This document shows, in pieces, positions 58,525 through 64,000 of a DNA stretch of 64,000 nt. The notes beneath the pieces are model-generated. The model saw nothing but the letters and a program-made list of their open reading frames with translations, was not told the DNA's origin and did no database searches. The stretch is from Candidatus Marithrix sp. Canyon 246 (lineage in GTDB: Bacteria > Pseudomonadota > Gammaproteobacteria > Beggiatoales > Beggiatoaceae): contig NZ_MCBX01000003.1 in assembly GCF_001723685.1 (NCBI RefSeq), positions 1 to 64,000 on the forward strand, given 5' to 3'. A program made the position numbers and the translations under genes. The stretch's first letter is position 1. Each line of letters starts with the position of its first letter.

Positions 58525-58981
58525 AATCGCTTACCAACGTGATTAAATCTTTGAACAGAATTTGGTTCATCAAATGAGCTTTATTTCTATAACTATCTTC
58601 TATCCAATACCAACCATTTTCATTAATTCCCTTATACATTGGACGATTTTGACCATATCTATCTGTTATCATTAACCCCCCCTTTAACATATAAATAATG
58701 GATTCAGTGCCAACTTTACCTTCCATTTCAATTAAACCTTCTCCGAGTAGCACCGAAGTACCTTTTGATAATAAGTTTGCTAATATTTCTCCATTTTTGG
58801 TTTTAATGGATAACTGAGCCGCTTGATAATTCCCTAATGCTTCTCTTATATCTATATTGCTAGTTTCCAAAATAAATGGTTCATCTTGCAACCAATTTTT
58901 GATGTTGATATGTAGTTGATTAATAGCTTGTAAGTATATTTGCTGTTTTGGTTCAGGGTTTTTATGTGATTGTTGTTTCAT
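58514..58981 (-). CDS. Unknown protein paired with HEPN gene
   Basis: A 155 aa protein I do not recognise. Mostly beta/alpha mix: IREALGNYQAAQLSIKTKNG, SVLLGEGLIEMEGKVG, YMLKGGLMITDRYG, then NGWYWIEDSY. It has no signal peptide. It is placed directly upstream of the HEPN-like gene with an 11-base overlap, so it may be the neutralising or sensing partner (inference). Confidence 0.55.
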   Translation of the reverse strand: MKQQSHKNPEPKQQIYLQAINQLHINIKNWLQDEPFILETSNIDIREALGNYQAAQLSIKTKNGEILANLLSKGTSVLLGEGLIEMEGKVGTESIIYMLKGGLMITDRYGQNRPMYKGINENGWYWIEDSYRNKAHLMNQILFKDLITLVSDYEF

Positions 58982-59230
58982 TGTTCATCTTTCCATTCAG
59001 GTTTTTGGTTTATCATATCCTCACCGTTTTCTATTACTTAATATAGACTACCACAAATATGATTTTTATTCACTACTAACAAAGCTATATTCCCCAATTT
59101 AGTACAACGAATAAACCTCAACACACACAAAAAACTACATGGATTACATATAAACAGGGAGTTTTATCCTTACTTACATGCAATCTCTGTAGTTAATAAA
59201 TATCCCCGTAAATAACCCCAAAAAAAAAAT

Positions 59231-59256
59231 TGCAAGGGGGGAATTCCCCCCTTGCA
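59231..59256. terminator. Perfect palindrome hairpin downstream of the caspase-FGE gene
   Basis: A 26-bp perfect palindrome (TGCAAGGGGGG / CCCCCCTTGCA around AATT) 38 bases after the stop of the caspase-FGE gene. On the minus strand it is followed by nine or more T, so it is a strong rho-independent terminator. GC-rich hairpins just 3' of the variable region are also known features of DGR target sites, so a double role is possible. Confidence 0.85.
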
Positions 59257-59294
59257 TCCCCCCTTTAAAGGCAAAATGGTAAAAGTGATAAAGT

Positions 59295-60938
59295 TTAAAG
59301 GGTTACGAGCCTGGAGACCCGGAAGCCCACGATGTTGTTGCGGTTCGTCGGCTTGCTCCTGCCGCGGACAGCCGAGCGCACGCTCCTCGCGCTGCTGATC
59401 CACGAGCCGCCGCGAAGGGACAAACGGCTTCCAGTTATAACACATTGTTTTTCTTTGCCTTTATATTTATTTTCAAATTCAGAACACGTCCACTCCCATA
59501 CATTCCCTGAAGTATCATATAAACCAAATTTATTATCTTTATAATTTCCCACTGGAGAAGTTTTACCAGGATATCCGCCATAATTTGCTTTACTTTTATC
59601 AATCTCATTACCCCACCAATGCTTAGTTTCCGTACCAGCTCTAGCTGCATATTCCCATTCAGCCTCAGTAGGAAGACGATAATTTTTACCTGTTTGATTA
59701 CTAAGCCATTTTGTATAAGCTGTAGCATCATTCCAACTCACACATGTCACTGGATGATTGTTATTTTGAGAAAAATTAGGATTACGCCAATTTACACCTT
59801 TTACATGCTTCCAACCATCTTTATATGCATAACAACTACCTTTTTTGTCTGCATCAGTTCGATAAGCAGTTGCATTAACAAATTTGCTAAATTGACCTTT
59901 TGTCACCTCATACATCCCCATAGCAAACTTCCCAACCGAAACCCGATGCACTGGTTTTTCATCATAATTACCACCACCTTGAATATCACCCATTCTAAAA
60001 GAACCAGCCGGGATTTTAACCATTTTTGGACCCAAACCGCCATCTCTTAAACGATCTTGAAAGACTTTTTTACTGCTGGCAGGAATAGGTTTTGGTTTTG
60101 GTTGAGGAACAACATTTGCTACTTGACAACCACCAAAACAAAATGGAGTTCGCAACGAAGCATTATACCAAGGTTCTTGCTTGCCCCTACTTTCCTGCAA
60201 CACCGCACTGCTTACCTGCATAAACATATCATCTATACGTTGATGAGTTTTATTGGCGGAACTTAACGCTGAAATCAGATGTGAAGTAAATAAACCATTA
60301 CGTCCATTTCGACTGACATCAGCAGCAATATCTCCATCCGCCGTCGCAAAAGCAATAATTGAACCTCGATTTTGCATTTGCTTTAATCCACGACTGGAAT
60401 TTTTACCAATGCTACGATAAGGTTTATCACGACACGCATCTAATACAATAATATTCATATCAGTTTTCGCATTGTTCATAGTTTGCAAAACTTTACTAGC
60501 TGGCACTGCTTCATATTGCAAATCGTCTGCTGTTCTTATAGATTCATTATCTATAGGCAGCAGATAATTTTCACCATCACCACGCGCCCCATGTCCAGAA
60601 TAATAAAACCAACCAATACTACTGCGGCTTGCTTTCAAACGCTGCCCAAACTCATGGATGGCATTATTCATAGCGCGGCGATCTAAATCAGTTTTCAAAA
60701 TAACCTCAAAACCGATTTGTCCTAACACCCGCGCTACATCTGTCGCATCATTAACAGTATTTGCCAATACGCCATATTTGTATTGGCGATTACCTATGAC
60801 TAACGCCAATTTTTTAGAATTTCTGGATACAACTTGCGTGTTTGCAGGCACAACATACATACCCTTACCACTTGTCGTGCTTGTTTCACAGCCACTGAGC
60901 AATAGTGCTGTAATCATAAATATAAATATTTGTTTCAT
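59295..60938 (-). CDS. Caspase-FGE lipoprotein with DGR-type variable C-terminus
   Basis: A 547 aa predicted lipoprotein (lipobox LLLSGC, Cys17). Residues 42-265 are a caspase-like peptidase C14 domain: YYSGHGA with His116, VLDACRD with Cys169. A short Pro-rich linker (275-290) leads to an FGE-sulfatase/C-type-lectin-like domain (about 303-545): MVKIPAGSFRMGD, YEVTKGQF, LPTEAEWEYAARAG, SGNVWEWTCSEF, LRGGSW, GFRVSR. The last 45 codons are extremely GC-rich (58 of 80 bases in 59341-59420) in an AT-rich gene, and the positions usually encoded AAC (Asn) are ATC, AGC, GTC or GGC. This is the pattern of a diversity-generating retroelement variable region. The caspase may act on binding of a variable ligand (inference). 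Confidence 0.88.
   Translation of the reverse strand: MKQIFIFMITALLLSGCETSTTSGKGMYVVPANTQVVSRNSKKLALVIGNRQYKYGVLANTVNDATDVARVLGQIGFEVILKTDLDRRAMNNAIHEFGQRLKASRSSIGWFYYSGHGARGDGENYLLPIDNESIRTADDLQYEAVPASKVLQTMNNAKTDMNIIVLDACRDKPYRSIGKNSSRGLKQMQNRGSIIAFATADGDIAADVSRNGRNGLFTSHLISALSSANKTHQRIDDMFMQVSSAVLQESRGKQEPWYNASLRTPFCFGGCQVANVVPQPKPKPIPASSKKVFQDRLRDGGLGPKMVKIPAGSFRMGDIQGGGNYDEKPVHRVSVGKFAMGMYEVTKGQFSKFVNATAYRTDADKKGSCYAYKDGWKHVKGVNWRNPNFSQNNNHPVTCVSWNDATAYTKWLSNQTGKNYRLPTEAEWEYAARAGTETKHWWGNEIDKSKANYGGYPGKTSPVGNYKDNKFGLYDTSGNVWEWTCSEFENKYKGKEKQCVITGSRLSLRGGSWISSARSVRSAVRGRSKPTNRNNIVGFRVSRLVTL
59303..59437 (-). other. Predicted DGR variable region (VR)
   Basis: Codons 501-545 of the caspase-FGE gene. 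Residues I514, S515, S516, S519, V524, G526, S528 and I536 are all NNC codons. Restoring adenines in the first two positions gives AAC, the usual Asn of DGR template repeats. N532, N534 and N535 remain AAC. Non-AAC codons nearby (CGC, GGC, TCG, TGG, GTG, CGG) look conserved. No reverse transcriptase, accessory gene or matching template repeat is visible in the window. Confidence 0.75.
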
Positions 60939-60949
60939 AATAGACTCCT

Positions 60950-61423
60950 CTATAAATGTTTAGTCTCAACAATCAGTGGCACCACTGTTTTGCCATGACT
61001 TACTGCCGAAAATTCAATTTTCGATTTAGTATATTTGATGTCAGATGGTATCACACTTTGATTGCCAAGTGCTTTTTTTACTTTAGTGACAAAATCACCA
61101 GAAGCCGCCGCAACTTCTTGCCGTATCGCTTCTATATCTAATTCTTCTTTGGCATATAAGACACAAAGAAAATCGCTGCCCACAGTGTCATCCATTGCAA
61201 TATAATGATCTTCATCTGGAATGGCTACTTCATTGCCATTATAAGTAAGGGCTGGACTTATTCCCTTTTTATGGGGGAATATTGGATAAATTCCTCCAGT
61301 CAAATCTGAAGCAAAAGCATATACATAAGCTGGTTCATTATTAGAAATATATAACCTGAATCTAGTACCAGAACGGTATGCTTTTTTAATTTTATAATGT
61401 TCTCCCATCCATTTTGCTTGCAT
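60950..61423 (-). CDS. DUF4384-domain protein, probably a broken gene end
   Basis: A 157 aa reading with RSGTRFRLYISNNEPAYVYAF, GGIYPIFPHKKG and the DHYIAMDDTVGSDFLCVLYAKEEL segment, the DUF4384 pattern often found as a C-terminal domain of signalling or protease lipoproteins. It lies 11 bases upstream of the caspase-FGE gene and may be co-transcribed with it. Upstream in another frame a papain-type protease remnant follows directly (61424-61640), so the intact ancestor was likely a C1 peptidase-DUF4384 protein and this start is secondary. Confidence 0.65.
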   Translation of the reverse strand: MQAKWMGEHYKIKKAYRSGTRFRLYISNNEPAYVYAFASDLTGGIYPIFPHKKGISPALTYNGNEVAIPDEDHYIAMDDTVGSDFLCVLYAKEELDIEAIRQEVAAASGDFVTKVKKALGNQSVIPSDIKYTKSKIEFSAVSHGKTVVPLIVETKHL

Positions 61424-61640
61424 TCATCTATTAATTCAAAGGCATATTTTATCCAAATATAACCGCCATTGCCCCAGCCTGTCCCCCAACTGTTATTTCA
61501 AACGCTCCGCCATATTTATCTTCGTCATAACTAATCACTGTCATCGCGTGTCCACCGTAATTAGTAGTTGGATTTTCATTGGCTGCTGGTTGCCAAAATT
61601 TATTCCGTGGTCTGAGAAGCGCGTGCCGGCACTACATACA
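61424..61640 (-). pseudogene. Remnant of a papain-like (C1) cysteine peptidase
   Basis: Reading in shifting frames: NYGGHAMTVISYDEDKYGGAFEI then, after one frameshift near 61497, NSWGTGWGNGGYIWIKY. These are the His and Asn active-site regions of C1 peptidases. A further frameshift links it to the DUF4384 segment. The catalytic Cys region is not found. Confidence 0.6.
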
Positions 61641-61808
61641 ACCTACGACTCAAAGGTGCTTTCAATAGCACCTTATTATACGCGCCATCATCAAAAATCA
61701 AGCCCTTTCGATATTGGGATTGAGCCAAGACATTGTTTGATGTTTGGCTTGATGAATCTTTGACATTCTCACAAGATATTTATAGCTTTATTTTCAATAA
61801 GATAAATT
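61641..61808. other. Intergenic debris
   Basis: I see no intact gene. A short minus-strand reading includes ISKGLIFDDGAYNKVLLKAP, possibly more of the peptidase remnant, interrupted by stops. Confidence 0.3.
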
Positions 61809-61903
61809 GTAGGTTGGGTTAGATTTTTTTACGCAGTAAAAAAACGTAACCCAACAGAGCGTGATAAATGTTGGGTTACGCTCAATAAGCTAACCCAACC
61901 TAC
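61809..61903. repeat. Nested inverted repeat, GTAGGTTGGGTTA type
   Basis: Outer arms GTAGGTTGGGTTA (61809-61821) and TAACCCAACCTAC (61891-61903); inner arms GTAACCCAACA (61846-61856) and TGTTGGGTTAC (61869-61879). Such GTTGGGTTA elements are common dispersed repeats. It directly precedes the duplicated copper-ATPase fragment. Confidence 0.85.
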
Positions 61904-61919
61904 GATATAAAGTAAAAAC

Positions 61920-62104
61920 TACTGGGGAAGAGATCATTGCAGGCAGTGTTAATATTGATAATTCATTAAAAATACAAGTGCATAAAGTCGGCACAGAAAC
62001 AGTATTATCACATATTTTACGTTTATTAGAACGCGCTCAAACTGAAAAACCTGCTATCACTAAATTGGCTGATCAAATTGCTTCATGGTTTGTATTAGGG
62101 GTGC
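61920..62104 (+). pseudogene. ccoI: 185-bp duplicated fragment of the ccoI gene
   Basis: Matches 56640-56824 of the intact ATPase gene at nearly every base, covering the stretch after SVNIDN and the start of the next membrane helix (residues about 367-427). It has an ATG-like in-frame reading at 61978 but no start or end of a gene. The junction at the 5' side is the repeat at 61809-61903. Confidence 0.9.
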
Positions 62105-62174
62105 GAATATTCGTGATATTTTCAGCGTTTGGGCAGCAATCACCAAAGAAGCATCTGCTAAATCCATCGGACGA

Positions 62175-62470
62175 TCATGATATATTTCCATCAATTTCAG
62201 CATCACGTCTAGCTATTTCTTTAGAAACACTTTGCCAAGGAATTTGTTGATTCTCTGTTGCAACTGCAACCTTATTAGTAACATAAGTCAACATATCCGA
62301 CACACTGATATTAGGTCTATTTTTCAAAGCTCTAACTAAATATTGAGTATAAACACTATTAGGTGTTCTTTCGCTACTTTTTTAATATAACCCTTATTTC
62401 ATTTTATCTAAAACCCAACTAGAATTAACCGCTTGAGTCTTAATATTAGCATCGACAGGAATCATTTATT
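62175..62470 (-). pseudogene. Decayed caspase-family gene end
   Basis: Minus-strand pieces read NSVYTQYLVRALKNRPNISV, LTYVTNKVAVATENQQIPWQSVS, the typical end of peptidase C14 domains (YTQHLL..., NQQVPWESSS). Stops and frameshifts precede them. A third caspase-like gene once lay here. 62471-62663 holds only weak remains in which I recognise nothing secure. Confidence 0.55.
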
Positions 62471-62663
62471 ATATTAGTAAATTTATTAACAGCGCATTTC
62501 ATAGCATCATTAAGCGGATTAGCCAACCAATGGGCTTTTTTATTATAATTAGAATTAACAAAAATACTTAATATTATGTAAATATGTTAAAATATTTGTG
62601 ATAAGTGTATTAAGGTTTTGTCTTTTAGACATGAATAAAGTTGTCAATATGCTAATATAAGTT

Positions 62664-62790
62664 ATGGATAGTTTTAATTTTGAATGGAATAAAAACAAGA
62701 ATCAGTCAAACCATGAAAAACATGGTGTCAGAAACCGTAATTCAATTAGAGTTATCTCCGCCCGAAAAGCAAACAAACTGGAATACATAA
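62664..62790 (+). pseudogene. brnT: Internally deleted brnT toxin gene
   Basis: The start FNFEWNKNKNQSNHEKHGV matches the BrnT N-terminus, but then jumps to SIRVISARKANKLE, the BrnT C-terminus, missing about 45 codons. It then runs into citrate synthase sequence on the other strand. No antitoxin gene remains. Confidence 0.75.
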
Positions 62791-63070
62791 GGCTGACCTA
62801 TTATGTATTTATGAATATTAGCGGCAATAGTTGGCATTTTTGCCAGTAAGCGAATCGCTGCTTCATAACGATGTTCTGGATTTTTTATATCTTGAACTTG
62901 ATCAGGATAATAGCTTGATAATGCTCCTACCACACCAACAAGCATTGACATTGGGTGAGCATCATGTCTAAAGCCTTTGTAAAAGTCGAGCAAGCCCTCA
63001 TGCAACATTGTATGATGATTGATATTGTTTGTTGTTGTGTAGGTAGTTCACCATTTATTAATAAATTATT
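62785..63070 (-). pseudogene. gltA: Citrate synthase fragment
   Basis: Minus-strand reading: LINGELPT, then after a frameshift HTMLHEGLLDFYKGFRHDAHPM, VGVVGALSSYYPD and LLAKMPTIAANIHKYIIGQPY. This is the mid-part of GltA, which lines the active site. The beginning and end are missing. It abuts the brnT remnant and the next remnant without gap. Confidence 0.75.
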
Positions 63071-63074
63071 GAAG

Positions 63075-63336
63075 GTACGCATAAAGAGATTTATAAAAAT
63101 AGTTTTGCTTTTATACGGCGTAATTTACATCATATTCAAAATGGGCAAAGTGTGAATTCAGTGGGAGAATGAGAAATCCTCTTTTAGCTTCTCATGGTAG
63201 TCATATTTTACCTTATCGTGGTTTAGGTACTGGTATTCCTAGAGCTTTAGAATATTATAATGATATAGAAATTATTGATGATCGCGCTGCTAATCAATTT
63301 AAGATAATAATAAAACGTAGTGTTCCTCAAAGCTGA
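63075..63336 (+). pseudogene. C-terminal fragment of an AlbA_2/RecG-like ATP-binding protein
   Basis: Plus-strand reading includes HHIQNGQSVNS, then in another frame MRNPLLASHGSHILPYRGLGTG, IPRALEYYNDIEIIDDR and FKIIIKRS before a stop. This is the end of the widely occurring AlbA_2-domain putative transcriptional regulators. One frameshift and lack of the N-terminal part mark it as a remnant. It ends at the palindromic repeat at 63331. Confidence 0.6.
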
Positions 63337-63359
63337 CAGGTTTTTTAAACCTGTCAGCT
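63331..63359. repeat. Palindromic repeat, CCTGTCAG type, copy 3
   Basis: Arms AGCTGACAGGTTT and AAACCTGTCAGCT form a hairpin related to the copies at 3646-3678 and 4502-4534. It lies between the AlbA_2 remnant and the end of the OmpA-like lipoprotein gene. Confidence 0.75.
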
Positions 63360-63367
63360 CTTTTTCT

Positions 63368-64000
63368 TTACCGTGATACGGAATTTACACAAGATTTGAT
63401 TTTCTTAGGTTTTCTGAGTTTATCAGAAACTGGGCAACTTACGACTTTAAATTCAACCCGGCGATCAATTGCATCTTGAGCATTGTCAGTGCCAGAACCA
63501 ACAAGGTTTGCTGCCCAAGCTTTACCGGTACTTTTTGACTTTTTCTTTACACGATTATAATATGGTTGCAATTTTTGTTGAATTGCTTCTGCACGATTTA
63601 AAGATAATCTACAATTGTACTGCAATTTTCCAGTGTGACTACTATGCCCTACAATATTTAAACAGAGATTATTTTTCTTAAAGTATTTACCTATTTGACG
63701 TAACCAAATAGGATATTCGGCTTTTAACTTACGATCAAAGCTTGTTTTGCTGACTAAAAAGAGAAATTTAATTCCTAAAGTATTATATTCTTCAATACTC
63801 AATGCAACCAACTTTCCAAAAGCTTTTTCAGCAGCTTTCAAATTTCTTAAATGAATGTTAGTTCTATATAAACCAACATACACATTCATCATTTTCTTTT
63901 TTTCAAGCGATTGCTGTTTAGTAACTTGAGTATATAAGCGTAATGCTGTTTGATAATCTTTATTTTCATAAGCTGCATCAGCTTTAGTTATTAATGCACC
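63368..64000 (-). CDS. OmpA-family lipoprotein, second copy (5' end outside the window)
   Basis: The frame is open to the window end at 64000, so the start is not seen. The visible part begins with a TPR-like segment (ADAAYENKDYQTALRLYTQV) and ends in an OmpA-like domain: [26 protein letters not shown] and [14 protein letters not shown]. It closely resembles the lipoprotein at 22405-23637 in both parts and is probably its paralogue, with a similar role in linking outer membrane and peptidoglycan. Confidence 0.85.
   Translation of the reverse strand, partial: GALITKADAAYENKDYQTALRLYTQVTKQQSLEKKKMMNVYVGLYRTNIHLRNLKAAEKAFGKLVALSIEEYNTLGIKFLFLVSKTSFDRKLKAEYPIWLRQIGKYFKKNNLCLNIVGHSSHTGKLQYNCRLSLNRAEAIQQKLQPYYNRVKKKSKSTGKAWAANLVGSGTDNAQDAIDRRVEFKVVSCPVSDKLRKPKKIKSCVNSVSR

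Noticed and set aside
59170-59445. A 91-codon reading frame over the GC-rich end of the caspase-FGE gene
   Set aside because: It is the same strand in another frame. The FGE frame has clear family motifs (LRGGSW, GFRVSR), so this is a shadow.
59619-60966. Several plus-strand open frames of 60-143 codons opposite the caspase-FGE gene
   Set aside because: They show no recognisable motif and lie wholly antisense to a well-supported gene.
62955-63155. 66-codon plus-strand frame across the gltA remnant
   Set aside because: No similarity to any family that I recognise; it crosses the junction between two remnants.

Overview
The window is a piece of an AT-rich gammaproteobacterial chromosome. It carries LPS/Kdo assembly (kdsB, kdsC, kdsD, lptCAB), rpoN-hpf, rpoH, pheA, a FixI/CcoI-type copper ATPase, a YeeE/YedE sulfur-compound transporter, two caspase-like lipoproteins, HEPN modules, many palindromic repeats and many gene remnants. 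This mix fits a large-genome, possibly filamentous or multicellular sulfur bacterium of the Thiotrichales/Beggiatoaceae kind. That placement is inference; no rRNA or tRNA gene is visible to fix it.

Layout: 0.2-3.6 kb holds dTDP-rhamnose genes (rfbC, rfbD) and a two-component sodium:solute symporter. 3.6-4.5 kb is a caspase lipoprotein between two copies of a palindromic repeat. 4.5-8.0 kb is yeeE-pheA and rsmI, the latter with no ATG/GTG/TTG start and with an lpoA remnant beside it. 8.3-11.6 kb is a tightly overlapping operon birA-coaX-SPOR-receiver-metallohydrolase. 11.7-14.8 kb is a curlin-repeat cluster: five small secreted curlin-like proteins with basic tails, then a protein that fuses curlin repeats to an autotransporter-like beta barrel. 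15-23.6 kb has a sigma-54 activator, metF, an FHA-ABC ATPase, a three-gene HEPN island bounded by 29-bp direct repeats, a PelG-like flippase, galE and an OmpA-like lipoprotein. 23.6-29.6 kb is mfd flanked on both sides by decayed pieces of itself, a BrnT/BrnA pair and other remnants. 29.6-34.9 kb is a defence island: Septu-like PtuA/PtuB, a type II restriction-modification enzyme interrupted by one stop codon, and a VapBC-like pair. 34.9-57.9 kb is mostly housekeeping: purD, RND exporter, bioA, queF, hpf, rpoN, lptBAC, kdsC, kdsD, guaB, manC, kdsB, murU, amgK, rpoH, ccoI. 57.9-64 kb is accessory: a second HEPN pair, a caspase-FGE lipoprotein, then a run of pseudogenes and a second OmpA-like lipoprotein cut by the window end.

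Two systems stand out. First, the caspase-FGE lipoprotein (59295-60938) ends in a short GC-rich stretch whose variable codons differ from the family's usual AAC (Asn) codons only at adenines, followed by a perfect hairpin. This is the signature of the variable region of a diversity-generating retroelement. No reverse transcriptase or template repeat is visible in the window, so it would be a remote target. Second, the curlin cluster has no csgE/F/G beside it but ends in a self-anchoring curlin-barrel fusion that could act as the fibre nucleator. Both are inferences from sequence patterns and can be tested.
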